A stretch of DNA of 64,000 bases from Azorinus chamasolen. Taxonomy: Eukaryota; Mollusca; Bivalvia; Cardiida; Solecurtidae. Below are positions 12,236-22,554 of the stretch, one piece after another. Below the pieces are notes generated by a model. That model was not told the origin of the DNA. It worked only from the letters and a program-made list of their open reading frames with translations, and did not search any database. Location: the NCBI GenBank assembly GCA_963576725.1, contig OY755237.1:55651805-55715804 (forward strand). The letters run 5' to 3'. The first letter of the stretch is position 1. The number at the start of each line of letters is the position of its first letter. The translations under genes were made by a program, and so were the position numbers.

Positions 12236-12484
12236 CCCTGTCCTCCATGAATATTCATGTGAGAAAAAAATGACGTCATGGATAAACCATTTTTTTTTTT
12301 TTTAAAAATGGCATACATGTATTTACAAATGATTTCCCCCAAAGCAGCAACTATAGAATGAGATCTATATAACTCCAGAAGCAAACAGAGCAGACCCTGA
12401 TCAGGCTCCTGTGGGAGCCGTCTGATCTGGGTCTACTCTGTTTGCAAAGGCGTAGAAAGGCATATCTATGGAGCAAAGGATTAA
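12232..12484. mobile_element. P1 foldback element
   Basis: It runs TTAACCCTGTCCTCCATGAA ... GGAGCAAAGGATTAA. The core 'gcaaacagagcagaccctg' pairs with 'gggtctactctgtttgc'. An oligo-T run interrupts the left arm near 12290. Confidence 0.85.
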
Positions 12485-12657
12485 AATATCAGTACTCAAG
12501 GAGTCAAAACTCAAGGTTCTGTCACGTGCGTGCTTTTTGCGCCAGCATGCATTCTGATGCACCCATGACGGCACACAGCTGTCAGTGTTATGTAAAATAT
12601 TTCATGAAAAAACAAACAATTTAACGGCACATGTTTTAGTATTACCCATTTACCAGC

Positions 12658-12854
12658 TACAGTAAACCGGATGTTAAATTTAGTATAAATATCGGTCTTG
12701 CAGACAGGTGGCACCTTAATTCAGGATGAAAGTCATGCAGACAGTTCCTCTAGGAGCTTTTTGTATGACTTTCACCCTGCATTAAGCAACCACCGGCCTA
12801 AAAGTATTTAAATTCTTCTCTACTAGAATTCCGGCTTAGAGAGGTTTTACTGTA
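12658..12854. mobile_element. P3 foldback element
   Basis: It runs TACAGTAAACCGGATG ... GAGGTTTTACTGTA. The centre is cagttcctctaggagctt. Confidence 0.8.
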
Positions 12855-12879
12855 CAGTGTATCTCATAGAGACACGATC

Positions 12880-13258
12880 TGGCACATTTGCAAGCAGAGT
12901 AGACCTATACCAGCGCTGGCTCTGTTTGCTAAACCTTTTACACCATGAATAGTTATGCAAGAAATAACTGATTTTTATAATGGCACTATGAACAAAGAAA
13001 CTTTTATTCCGACAGAATAGGTAGAATTTAGATGTATATCTTTATTATATTTCATTAGCAAATAGAACAGATTCTTGGTCTACTCTGTTTGCAAAGTCAT
13101 ATCTTATGGGGTAAAGGCATGCTATAGGTCTTATTCTACAGTTTCTGGCATAGCAAAATGTCCAATGTTCATTGTGCCTCTATGTAAAATATAGCTAATA
13201 AATATTCATACAATGGTTATTTCTTAAATGAATATTCATGAATTAATAGTGGGTTCAG
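12880..13258. mobile_element. Two overlapping degraded P1 copies
   Basis: Two P1 cores (near 12890-12940 and 13059-13092) and outer arms with 'gaatattcat' are present. Boundaries are uncertain. Confidence 0.55.
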
Positions 13259-13513
13259 TATTTTATCCTGAGTGCACGTGCACAAATCGGTAGTATGAAC
13301 CAATCCAATTTTTATTTGAATTGGGTACTTCTGCAATAATTCTTTTGCAGACGTGACCATAAAAACCAGCGTGGAAGAAACAGCCCATATCTTTACCATA
13401 GGTTTTCTATGTCCCTTTTTAAGAGTCGCTTAGTGAATACTATATGTGTTTAATATCACCGGCGTCAGTGAATTTGCAATTACTATATACGATCACATTT
13501 AATCCATCCTGAA

Positions 13514-13529
13514 CCCCCCCCCCCCCCCC
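13514..13529 (+). repeat. Poly-C run
   Basis: An uninterrupted run of 16 C abuts the left end of a P3 element, replacing the expected TA. Confidence 0.9.
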
Positions 13530-13705
13530 AGTAAAACCCCTCCAAACCGGACAGATGGCAGCTTAATGAAGGATGAAAGTCATAATTATAGAAAGCTATT
13601 CTAGGAGCATTCTGCATGACTTTCACCCTGCATTAAGCAGCCACCTACCAAAAAGTATCGAACTTCTTCTCTACTAGAATCCCGGTTTACAGAGATTTTA
13701 CTATA
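13529..13705. mobile_element. P3 foldback element
   Basis: It starts CAGTAAAACCCCTCCAAACC directly against a C run and ends ATTTTACTATA. 'cctgcattaagcagccacct' is present. Confidence 0.75.
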
Positions 13706-13917
13706 AACGCCTTTTACGCATTTGCAAACAGAGTAGAACCAGATCTGACAGCTCCTTAGGGTCTACTTTCTTTGCTTATGAAATAATATTGATCTGATTT
13801 TATAGTTTTTGCAATGGCAAAATGTTCCCCTGTCCATATGCTACCATAAAACATCATCTAATAAATATTAATGATGTCATTTTGCCTCATGTGAATATTC
13901 ATGGAACGAAGGGTTAA
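13703..13917. mobile_element. P1 foldback element
   Basis: Core 'gcaaacagagtagaacc' and outer arm 'aatgatgtcattttgcc' are present, with right end GAACGAAGGGTTAA. Confidence 0.7.
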
Positions 13918-14147
13918 TTTCCGTATTCTAGGAGTAAAGGGTTAAATTCCGAAGTATATGTTACATGATACTAACACATAGGTGTTTTTTTAGTTTAAAT
14001 ATATCTCTGGCAATGTTTTCACCTTTGCAAACTGTTTGGACGCAGAAAATACGTCAAGTAACCCGGCGTTACCCCGTCTGATCTTGGTCTACTTTGTGAA
14101 ATATGGTTTACACATAAGAGGAAAAAGGTTCTTTAACTCCTTACTCG

Positions 14148-14365
14148 TTAACCCCTTCCCTCATAAGCTATTTTAGATACAACCTCTTTGAATGAATCTA
14201 CCGAAAAGGAGCATTAACTAGAGAAGAGGAAAATTTTAGAATTTTGTAGCTTGAAACCATTGTGATAAATAGAGCATTTGCTCCTATAGGAGCAAATGCT
14301 CTATTTATCACAATGGTTTCACAAAGTGACTTTTACAGAGTCGTCAATATGAGGGAATGGGTTAA
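14148..14365. mobile_element. P2 foldback element with perfect 68-nt palindrome
   Basis: It runs TTAACCCCTTCCCTCATAAG ... GAGGGAATGGGTTAA. The centre, 14253-14320, reads the same on both strands for all 68 nt: the arm begins GAAACCATTGTGATAAATAG and the dyad is GCTCCTATAGGAGC. 'ctaccgaaaaggagca' in the left arm is a family hallmark. Confidence 0.9.
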
Positions 14366-14640
14366 ATAGATCCGTTAACGCCTGTGTAAACGTTGTAGAC
14401 CCAGAAATCTTGTAGGAATCATCTGATCATGGTCTGCTCTCGTTTTTATGAAACATAGATCTGACTCTATATATATATGCCACGACCAAATCTTTCTGTG
14501 TGCAAACGAATGTCATTATAAAATGCATCTATTATTATATTCATACAGTTATTATCACTTACATGACTATTCATGGAGTAAAACCGTTATTATAACGACA
14601 TACCATATTGCGGGACGACTTTTTTGTGCATCGTTTCTAT

Positions 14641-14890
14641 TTAACCCTTTCCTTCATATAAACACATGTTCACGCATTTGCAAACGGGTAGATCCAGATC
14701 AGACGGCTCCTCTAGGAGCCGTTTGGTCAAGTTCTGATCTCTGTTTGCTTATGATAGAATATAGATATGATTCTACAGTTTCTGCTATGGTCAAAAATGC
14801 ACGTGTACATGTGCTTGTATGACAATTAATATATTTAATATTCATGATACCATTATTACTTATATGAATATTCATGGAGAAATGTGTTAA
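14641..14890. mobile_element. P1 foldback element, 250 bp
   Basis: It runs TTAACCCTTTCCTTCATATA ... GGAGAAATGTGTTAA. The core is agacggctcctctaggagcc. The outer arm has 'gaatattcatgg'. Confidence 0.85.
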
Positions 14891-15117
14891 GCTTTCGTAT
14901 CGTTTCGTCATGATTTTGATATCCTAGTTTGGTGTTAAAAGAAAATGACAGATTTTACAGACCACATTTGTGTGCAGACGACACTTTCATTTCGCTCAAG
15001 ATTTATCTATGGAAAGTCAACGGAAATCTCAAGCACCTCAGGATAACACGTGATTGAAGTTTCTTCATAACCTCGAAATTAAACTCTTTGAATATAAACG
15101 GCGATTTCATCTAAGAT

Positions 15118-15190
15118 ATACAAACGGTTTGGATCCTGATGAGACACCGGGTAGCTCGGTATTTAATCTGGATTAGAACTGTTTACTCTG
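15118..15190. repeat. P4 core fragment
   Basis: 'ggtttggatcctgatgagac' is followed by a decayed inverse arm. The family ends are missing. Confidence 0.5.
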
Positions 15191-15286
15191 AACGAGTGTT
15201 TAAGAGAAATAGAAAAGAAGACGTCCATGATATTGACAGATAACAATTACAGTAGCGTGCAAATGGTTATGGGTTTCATGTGCATG

Positions 15287-15494
15287 TACAGTAAGATCCC
15301 TCCAAACCGGACGTTAAAATTAGTAGTTAAACCAATCTTACAGACAATTGGCAGCTTAGTGCAGGTTAAAGGTCATACAGAACGTTCCCAATGGAGCGTT
15401 CTGTGTGAATTTCGTCCTGCATTAAGTAACCACCTGCCTAAAAAGACCTAAATTGTTCTGGTACAAAATACCGATTTAAAGGCGTTTTATTGTA
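15287..15494. mobile_element. P3 foldback element
   Basis: It runs TACAGTAAGATCCCTCCAAA ... GGCGTTTTATTGTA. The centre 'cagaacgttcccaatggagcg' is followed by gttctgtg, a P3 dyad with altered but matched arms. Confidence 0.75.
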
Positions 15495-15666
15495 CTCATT
15501 GAGAATGTTACCTGTACCATCACACAAGGTGATTGGATACTTTTCACCCTCGTCCCACTGATAACTAGCATTTAGCATCCTAAACAGTTGTCGTCTGCAA
15601 ATATTGTCGTCTGTTCTAACACTTAACCCCATGGATATCCATGGAAGAAATAATAACATATTTTTT

Positions 15667-15881
15667 TCAACCTTTTCGCTGCCAATACCGGATCTGTGAT
15701 TACATATTTAAACAGTTTGGACCCAGATGAGACGCCGAGTAACTCGGCGTTTCATCAGGATCCAAACTGTTTGTTACTGTTACTATGTTTTTGAAACAAA
15801 AATGAAGAAATTAAAAAAAATGAAAAATTGTAGCAGACGACAAAGTTAGCAGACGACAGAGTTTGGCAGCGAAAGGGTTAA
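15667..15881. mobile_element. P4 foldback element
   Basis: The left end is CAACCTTTTCGCTGCCAATA and the right end TTTGGCAGCGAAAGGGTTAA. The core is cagatgagacgccgagtaac with its inverse. 'cagacgacaaagttagcaga' is the subterminal signature. Confidence 0.85.
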
Positions 15882-16046
15882 TGATACTATGAACACAGGC
15901 TTATTTTCATCATGACAGAGATCGTAAAATCAGATCTGCGTTATTTCATATTAAGCAAAAAGGAGCAGACCAGCCCTGACAAGACGACTCCTACAGGAGT
16001 GGTCAGATCTAGATCTACCCTGTTTTCAAAGCGTATTTATGGTTAA
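15878..16046. mobile_element. Truncated P1 element sharing a TTAA with P4
   Basis: It starts in the TTAA that closes the previous P4. The core 'agacgactcctacaggagtg' is present. It ends TATTTATGGTTAA. Confidence 0.65.
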
Positions 16047-16099
16047 CGCTCGGTGTAGATTATTTCGTGCATTAATTGTCAGAAATTTAATCAGAGCGT

Positions 16100-16172
16100 C
16101 AAACAGTTTGGATCCTGATGAGACGTCGGGTTACTCGGCGTCTCACCAGGATCCAAGTTGTTTGCCAGTGGG
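16100..16172. repeat. P4 core fragment
   Basis: 'cagtttggatcctgatgaga' pairs with 'tctcaccaggatccaagttg'. Confidence 0.55.
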
Positions 16173-16475
16173 TACGATGAGTTTGCAGATAGTTTGCATA
16201 ATATTCAAGTTCAACAGAACGCGTGAGTCAAACGTCTACCGGAACGGAAACAATCTTTGAACACTATGGTTTCTCAGAAGCTTGGTCGAATCGGAAGTAG
16301 TCAAAATTGCACCGACTCAAATTTTTATTTCACAGCGTGGGTAAAGATAAAACAAGTGCTTGTCGGGTATTTTGGACACGGATAACCTACTACGGATATG
16401 AACTCTTATCTTGTCATACGACGATATATTAGAGGATCGCTTTGTCAATAACCAATATTTAGTCTAACATCGCCT

Positions 16476-16672
16476 TTAACACTTTCGCTGCCAATGTCGT
16501 ATCTGTGATTACCTATGCAAACAGTTTGGATCCAGATGAGACGACGAGTAACTCGGCGTCTCATCAGAATCCAAACTATTTGTTACCCTGACTGTTTTTG
16601 AAACAGTTAAAATGAAAATGGTAGCAGACGACAAAGTTAGCAGACGACAGAATTTGGCAGCGAAAGAGTTAA
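16476..16672. mobile_element. P4 foldback element, 197 bp
   Basis: It runs TTAACACTTTCGCTGCCAAT ... TTTGGCAGCGAAAGAGTTAA. The core is gatgagacgacgagtaactc with its inverse. Confidence 0.9.
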
Positions 16673-16902
16673 CCTTTTATTCCATGAATATTCATGTAAG
16701 AAATAGATTAGTCATGTATATCAATTAGATCATTTTTTTTATAATAACAACTGGACACCACAAAACTTTTGGACATGTCAGAATCATATCTATATTATTT
16801 CGTAAGCAAACAGGGCAGACCCTGATCAGAAGGCTCCAATAGGAGTCGTCTGATCTTGGTCTAATCTGTTTGCAAAGGCGTATTTATGGATTAAAGGGTT
16901 AA
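16669..16902. mobile_element. P1 foldback element sharing a TTAA with P4
   Basis: It begins in the last TTAA of the P4 copy (16669-16672) and runs TTAACCTTTTATTCCATGAA ... GGATTAAAGGGTTAA. The core is gaaggctccaataggagtcg. Confidence 0.85.
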
Positions 16903-16935
16903 AATTGACATTTGCATTAAGTTCTGTTGCAAATA

Positions 16936-17185
16936 TTAACCCTTCGCTTGCTATTCACGCCAATATACCTACCTGTAAATAGTGAAGACCCAGATGAGAC
17001 AGCTCCTGCAGGAGCTGTCTCATCAGGGTCTGCACTATTTACAAGTTGATTGTGCAACCAGTACACTCCACAGCAGTGATTGCACAGCGAAATACTTGTG
17101 CACAGTGGAGATATATGTAATTATGCCACAGGGCATGGGTAAAGATGGAGAAATGTATTTTAAAATTCAGCAAGAGAAGGGTTAA
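16936..17185. mobile_element. P8 TTAA foldback element, 250 bp
   Basis: It runs TTAACCCTTCGCTTGCTATT ... CAAGAGAAGGGTTAA. The centre is a strong hairpin, gtaaatagtgaagaccc / gggtctgcactatttac, with dyad GCTCCTGCAGGAGC at 17002-17015. Only one copy is recognised in the window. Confidence 0.75.
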
Positions 17186-17232
17186 TTATTCTATCTCCTT
17201 GCTACCACCTGTCGTAAAAACAGAATTAGACT

Positions 17233-17480
17233 CAACCCTTTACCTCTTATATGCGCGCCTTTTCACGCCTTTGCAAACAGAGTAGACTCAAATCACACAG
17301 CCCATGTAGGAGCCGTCTGACACGGGTCTATTCTATTTGCTCATGAAGTAATATAGGTCTGATTCAATAGTTTCTGCCATAGTTAAAACTTTCCTTGTCC
17401 ACATGCCATTATAAACATGCACCGAATGTAGATTCCTAATGTAGATGTGTAGTTCCTTCATGAATATACATGAGGAAATA
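17233..17480. mobile_element. P1 foldback element, degraded
   Basis: The left end is CAACCCTTTACCTCTTATAT. The core is gcaaacagagtagactc. The right outer arm is damaged. Confidence 0.65.
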
Positions 17481-17520
17481 TGCTTACTCTTTCGTTGCCA
17501 ATGGTAAATCTGAGTAATAA

Positions 17521-17598
17521 TGCAAATGTATGGAGGTTAGACACAGCTACAGATAAAGGTGCAAATGTATGGAGGTTAGACACAGCTACAGATAAAGG
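17521..17598 (+). repeat. 39-bp tandem duplication
   Basis: Two identical 39-bp copies start at 17521 and 17560 (tgcaaatgtatggaggttag, then acacagctacagataaagg). The second leads into a P5 element. Confidence 0.9.
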
Positions 17599-17755
17599 TG
17601 CGTGCCCAAATACTAAAACGGTCATGCTCCATCAAACCCTATACTGTGACCACTCTTTAGAATCGTGAGTGGTCGCAATAAAGGGTTTGGTGGAGAAATA
17701 AAGGAGCTATTCTTGAAAATGTTTAAATTTACAAATCTTATCTGGAACCCTGATT
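17546..17755. mobile_element. P5 foldback element
   Basis: 'cagctacagataaaggtgcg' is followed by 'catcaaaccctatactgtga' and 'ccactctttagaatcgtga', with inverse arms 'gagtggtcgc' and 'gggtttggtggagaaataaa'. Exact ends are unclear. Confidence 0.65.
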
Positions 17756-18012
17756 AGAACCAGTATCCGAACAGTTTGATGTCGTAATTTGGTTGTTTGT
17801 AAACCATATTATCTGAAGATTCCTTATATGGGATATAGGCAAACAGTGTAGACCGATATCAGACGGCTTCTGCACTGTTTTCTATACCAATTAATGCAAG
17901 AGGATTTCACCAGCATATATATCTTTTTCAAGTACCCCCTCATATGAAACAAATGATGTGTTTGAATGAGATTACTGTCTATGATATGGTTAAACCAAGG
18001 AAGACAATTGAA

Positions 18013-18217
18013 TACAGTAGAACCTGTCTTAAGCGGTCATTCATTAATTGGAACATAGGAATATCAAAAGCAGGTGGTTGCTTAATGCTGGGAAAAGGAT
18101 TGCAGAAACCTCCTATAGGAACTTTCTACAGTACTTTTGACCTGCATTAAACACCCTACTTCACAGACTCATAATTAGACCCCTTGTTGATGGCCGCTTA
18201 AGACAGGTTGTACTGTA
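18013..18217. mobile_element. P3 foldback element
   Basis: It runs TACAGTAGAACCTGTCTTAA ... AAGACAGGTTGTACTGTA. The centre is aacctcctataggaactt. Confidence 0.85.
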
Positions 18218-18239
18218 GTCAAAATTATAGAATCTATAT

Positions 18240-18340
18240 CATTCCATAAGTAAACAGAGCAGACCCTCGCCACACGGCTCGTACAACAGCCATCTGATCT
18301 AGGTCTACACTATTTCCAAAGACGTGAAAAAGTGCCTGTA
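18240..18340. repeat. P1 core fragment
   Basis: 'taagtaaacagagcagaccc' pairs with 'taggtctacactatttcc'. Outer arms are missing. Confidence 0.5.
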
Positions 18341-18359
18341 TCAAGTATAGGGCTATATT

Positions 18360-18525
18360 CAGCAGAACCCACCTAAACAGGAATTCTCTCCTGAAGAATT
18401 TAGACACTTTTAGGACGATATGTGTTTAATGCATGACTTTCATCCTGCATTAAGCTGCCGCTTTTCCAAGACCGATATTTTATACTTAATTGAACGTCCG
18501 GCCTTTGGGAGTTTTACTTTATTGG
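18360..18525. mobile_element. P3 element, diverged
   Basis: The left end is CAGCAGAACCCACCTAAAC and the right end GGGAGTTTTACTTTA. 'cctgcattaagctgccgc' is present, but the central hairpin is partly lost. Confidence 0.65.
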
Positions 18526-18660
18526 TTTATGCCTTGTGAGTCATTGTGATCACTAAATTTTAGCTTGTCGATAAAATTGTTGGTTGAAAATGTGTTAAGA
18601 TTCCAATTTCGTATGTATGAACATTCAGTGGCATTTATATGTATTTTAAAATGGCATAGA

Positions 18661-18670
18661 GAGGGAGAGC

Positions 18671-18716
<46 letters not shown>
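18661..18716 (+). repeat. (GA)n microsatellite ending in poly-G
   Basis: About 45 nt of GA dinucleotides with few interruptions, then a run of G. Confidence 0.95.
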
Positions 18717-18717
<1 letters not shown>

Positions 18718-18739
18718 TTGTAACTATGGCAGAGTCATG

Positions 18740-19340
18740 GCAAATCAGAATCTTTATTATTTCGTAAGTAAATAAAGCATACGCTGATAAGTCGGTTCCT
18801 ATTCAAATCATGTGTCTCAGACGACTAAGAGACGAAATAGGAGTCGTCTGATCAGTGTCTGCTCTGTTTGCGTTTGAAAAAATATAAACATGACTACAGA
18901 TTCTGCCATAGTATAGTAAAACATCTCTTGTTTATGTGATATTTTTAACAATTCAGCTAATTGATGTTCATAAATTCAACAATGCATACTGCATCTCACC
19001 TGATTTTCCCACTTGGGTACATCCCAGCACAACAACTTTCAGGGACGTCATATCCCCCAGCTGGGCTGTATTTCCGAACACTTTCTCTGATATCTTCCTT
19101 TATGTCGTTCAACTACATAGTCCATCGTCATCAAATACTCCCTGCGAAATACTGCACTTAACGTCTCTCGACCCGAAACATGATTGAATTCGGGTAACGG
19201 GTAGTAGATAAGCCTGTTTAGAGCCGTAAGGGTAGATCTATATAACGGATAGTATGTCCACCCAGGAATCTTGAACGCACATTCGTGTAAGAAATAGTTA
19301 ATGAATATGAATTAGATACATTTTTATAATTGCATTTGAA
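18740..19340. other. P1 fragment and unassigned sequence
   Basis: 18750-18900 has a P1 core (gtaagtaaataaagcatacg with a late inverse arm near 18850). 18940-19290 shows no repeat I recognise. The 83-codon frame at 18936 has no family signature. Confidence 0.45.
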
Positions 19341-19469
19341 CACAGGACTTTTATGTATTATTTCATAAGCAAACAGAACGGATCCTGATCTAACGGTTCC
19401 TGTAGGAACAATCTGATCTGGGTCTACTGTGTTTGCAAACTCGTTACAAGTCGTATCTATGAAGTAAAG

Positions 19470-20340
19470 GGGTGGCTGAAATCGTAAGAACCTTTGAACA
19501 GAATTCAGATCCGGATATGATGCCAGGTAATGGGGCAATAATAAAATTGTCCACCCATGTCTGATAATTACCTGACTGGAACGCCTAATTACCTGACAGG
19601 GACGCCCTTTGACGCGCTTGTAGATCCAGATGAGAAGGCTCATGTATGAGTCTTGTTTATTTATGAAACTTTGTAAATGCATGTTATAAAGCTTACAGTA
19701 GCATTACGCAAAGTGGATTATTCTATCATAGCACAAACTGTAGAATCATATCTATTATTTCATAAGTAAACAGAGATGACAAAACTATTGTAGGAGCTGT
19801 CTGGTCTTGGTCTCTTCTGTTTGCAAGGGCATAAGCGTTTCTATGAAGTAAATGGCTATGACCTCGTCGGCGGATGTGGCGTTAAGCAAACGACAAGTGT
19901 GACCCAACGATTACGGCTGATTCTTCTGGTGAAAGTGTGTATTGTCCGTGGCGCCCCGATATCGTCCCGGAAAGCCAATCAGTAAACAGTCGTGTTTACT
20001 AATGGCTTGTCAACGTGGACAAAGTCATGCTCTATCATAAATCGTATTGAATTCGGGAAACATTTGCAAACAGTGTAGACCCATAAATAAGAGAGCTCCC
20101 TCTGATCAGGGTTGGCACTGTTTGTCATTCAAATTCTACCCTTTAAAACTGTATGGATTTCATACTTGTTATGGATAGTAATATACATATATATTTTATA
20201 CATGAATGTAAAGGTGACTATATTGTTAGACCAGAATGACAAGGTTACATGTATATAGATATTCTGAAAATGGATGATCCTTCGAAAGCAAAAGTAGAAA
20301 TGCAAAAAGAGAAAATTGCAGACTCTGTTTTATTAAGTCT
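19470..20340. other. P1 fragments plus unassigned sequence
   Basis: P1-type cores lie near 19760-19830 and 20071-20132. 19861-20060 is GC-richer and unmatched to any repeat here. The 154-codon minus frame at 19218-19682 crosses repeat sequence and has no recognisable domain. Confidence 0.45.
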
Positions 20341-20345
20341 GTTCC

Positions 20346-20502
20346 GGTAAAACCTCTTTAGACAGGAATTCTAGCAAAAAGAATTTAGATAGTTTTAGAC
20401 AGGAGTTTTCTGCATGGCTTTCCCCTACATTGAGCTGCAACCTGTCTCCAAGGCCAATATTTACACTAAATAAAACGTCCGGTTAAGAGGGGTTTCACTG
20501 TA
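20346..20502. mobile_element. P3 element, diverged
   Basis: The left end is GGTAAAACCTCTTTAGACAG and the right end AGAGGGGTTTCACTGTA. The central hairpin has decayed. Confidence 0.7.
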
Positions 20503-20839
20503 TTATAGTTTTATTATGTGAATTCATTTTGTGAATTCATTTCCGCGCTCAATTGACTCTTAAATGACTGAGCGTGAACTTTCGTATAGAAACAATGGTA
20601 TCAGAAAATATCGCACAACAAGCAGAACAATCTAAATTTAGAGCATATATAATGTCAGTGAGTAACGTGATCATGGACTGTCATTTGTATGGACAACATT
20701 CTGTTCTATTTCTGAATCTATCGACAACTCTACAGAACCTTCTCTCGTAGAATTGAAACAAAATCTAAGCAACTGGTTCCATATTCCCCATGTTTCTTTG
20801 TTTCAGCGGACGACGTGTGTCGAATGTGACCACTGCCCC

Positions 20840-21093
20840 TTATCCCTTTCACCGCCGAAGTCGCATAAATGCACCACGACAAATAGTGCAGTCCCAGATC
20901 AGACGCCGCCGTTTCAAGGCAGCGTCTGACCAGGGACTTCAATTTTTTTCTCAATCTCTATTTCTATACCTGTGCTTTACTCCTTTGAAATTTGCATTTA
21001 TTTACCCGGTATCTCATTTCCTAATTGTACCGAATGATTTAACAAAAACTGGATTGCAGACTACAATTAGAAATTAGGCGCCGAAAGGGTTAA
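20840..21093. mobile_element. P4-like TTAA element, divergent subfamily
   Basis: It runs TTATCCCTTTCACCGCCGAA ... GGCGCCGAAAGGGTTAA. The core 'cagtcccagatcagacgccg' pairs with 'cagcgtctgaccagggact'. The ends say P4, while the core combines P1 and P4 features. Confidence 0.65.
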
Positions 21094-21502
21094 GCTATTT
21101 GCTATCCCCTCAGATATTAATCATCTTTGAATGCAGACTGCGACGTTAGTGGCCATTTTTGTTTACATTCTTTGAGAACAAACTTCAGGTGAGGGTCGTG
21201 TTAAAGGGACTCATTTGCATTTAGTGGACGATCGGGTTAGCTATTCCAGCGACTGATTTTCTAGTGGTTAAGTTGATATTTTCGGTTTTTCACAAGGAAA
21301 AGTGATGCTAAAATATAAATGGGACTTTAAAAATAATGTTCAGAATAATATTTGTCCATTTCAGAAATGTCGGTGGTTGTTCCGTGGTATTACAATAACC
21401 CCCCCCCCCCCCCCCCAATCGACCAATAAAGTGAGATCTATTCTGAGTCTTAAAGGCAGATGGTAGCTTAATACAAGACGAAAGTTATGGTTATGCAGAA
21501 AG

Positions 21503-21657
21503 TGTCACAGTGTGTAGGTTTATCATCACTTGTACGGCCATGCTGTACAAGCGCACTTTTATGGCGACGTGGTAGAGTGTTTGACTGCGAACCTGGCGAC
21601 CCGGGTTCGATCCCGGGTCTGAGCGGATATGTTCCTTTAAAAGAACACCCGGTTACA
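21503..21657 (+). repeat. 5' LTR with tRNA-like Pol III promoter
   Basis: The LTR holds an A-box-like TGGCGACGTGG (21562-21572) and a B-box-like GGTTCGATCCC (21604-21614), 42 nt apart, which is normal tRNA spacing. The stretch GTGGTAGAGTGTTTGACTGC between them looks like the D arm and anticodon-arm start of a real tRNA (Cys-type, from memory). The T-arm stem GACCCGGG...CCCGGGTC is perfect, but the acceptor stem is not formed. Confidence 0.75.
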
Positions 21658-21763
21658 TTTGGCGCCCAACGTGGGGCTGTGACTGTATGAGCTCCGAGTT
21701 CGATTCCCAGTCGTTCTCATACCCATAGAAATTCGGGACGAATTTCAACTTGCTGGGGGAGTA

Positions 21764-21918
21764 TGTTACAGTGTGTAGGTTTATCATCACTTGTACGGCC
21801 TTGCTGTACAAGTGCGCTTTTATGGCGACGTGGTAGAGTGTTTGACTGCGAACCTGGCGACCCGGGGTCGATCCCGGGTCTGAGCGGGTATGTTTCTTTA
21901 TAAGAACACCCGGTTACA
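21764..21918 (+). repeat. 3' LTR with damaged B box
   Basis: Same length as the 5' LTR. The A box is intact (21823-21833), but the B box reads GGGTCGATCCC (21865-21875), with the first T of the TTC changed to G. Confidence 0.85.
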
Positions 21919-21976
21919 AATGCCCATGCAGGACTTTTTTTATTACGTTTGTCCTGCATTAAGCAGCCATCCGTTG

Positions 21977-22224
21977 TTAACCCTTTCCTCCATAAATACG
22001 CATTTGTATGCCTTTGCAAACAGAGAAGAGCCAGACCAGACTGTCCCTGCAAGAGCCATCTGATCAGGGGCTGCTCTGTTTGCTTCTATTATAGATCTAG
22101 ATGAGTCTATAGTTTATGCCATGGCAAAACATTTGTGTGTGCATCTGCTACTATACCAATTATTCTAACTTGTATTCATGATGTCATTGTTTCTAACATG
22201 AATATTCACTGATTAAAGTGTTAA
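21977..22224. mobile_element. P1 foldback element, 248 bp
   Basis: It runs TTAACCCTTTCCTCCATAAA ... GATTAAAGTGTTAA. The core is gcaaacagagaagagcc with its inverse; the right outer arm is attcatgatgtcattgtttc. Confidence 0.85.
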
Positions 22225-22254
22225 AGACATCGATTTTACTCATAAAGTGCTCGC

Positions 22255-22489
22255 TTAACCCTTTCCCTGTTTTAAGTTTTTTACAAATTTCATTACCTTC
22301 TGAAAATTCATGGACAAATTAGTTATAATGAAATATAGAAGGTGATACATTGCAGCCATTTTAGAAAGTAAAGAAACAGATCTATCAAATTCTATTAGCA
22401 AACAGAGTAGACCCTGATCAGACGGCTCCTCTGCGGCCTAATCTGTTTGCAGATGCGTGAAAACACGTTTATATGAGGGAAAGGGTTAA
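22255..22489. mobile_element. P1b foldback element
   Basis: It runs TTAACCCTTTCCCTGTTTTA ... ATGAGGGAAAGGGTTAA. The left arm has 'caaatttcattaccttctg'. The core is agacggctcctctgcggcc, with the inner arm damaged. Confidence 0.85.
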
Positions 22490-22554
22490 GGGGGTTTATA
22501 ATGTATTTAAGTTGTTGAATAATCAGAAACACCGCTTCGAATACTATACCAGAT

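Larger units (their letters stand above)
21503..21918 (+). mobile_element. Miniature LTR retrotransposon (TRIM-like), 416 bp
   Basis: Two direct repeats of 155 bp (21503-21657 and 21764-21918) begin TGTYACAG, end CGGTTACA and differ at about 8 positions. A primer-binding-site-like TGGCGCCCAACGTGGGGC (21660-21677) follows the left repeat after two bases, and a purine-rich tract, tgctgggggagta (21751-21763), precedes the right one. The internal region is only 106 bp and codes for nothing, so it would depend on another element's proteins. No clean target duplication is seen. The order LTR - PBS - PPT - LTR supports plus-strand orientation. Confidence 0.85.
21455..21975. mobile_element. P3 element split by a miniature LTR element
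   Basis: The left half ends 'gttatgcagaaag' at 21502 and the right half resumes 'aatgcccatgcaggac' at 21919, then gtcctgcattaagcagccat. Together they form the P3 arms around the 416-bp insertion. Confidence 0.6.

Noticed and set aside
21562..21622. Functional tRNA gene
   Set aside because: The A box, B box and T arm are good, but the acceptor stem does not pair and the sequence lies inside an LTR-like direct repeat, so it is called a tRNA-like promoter, not a tRNA gene.
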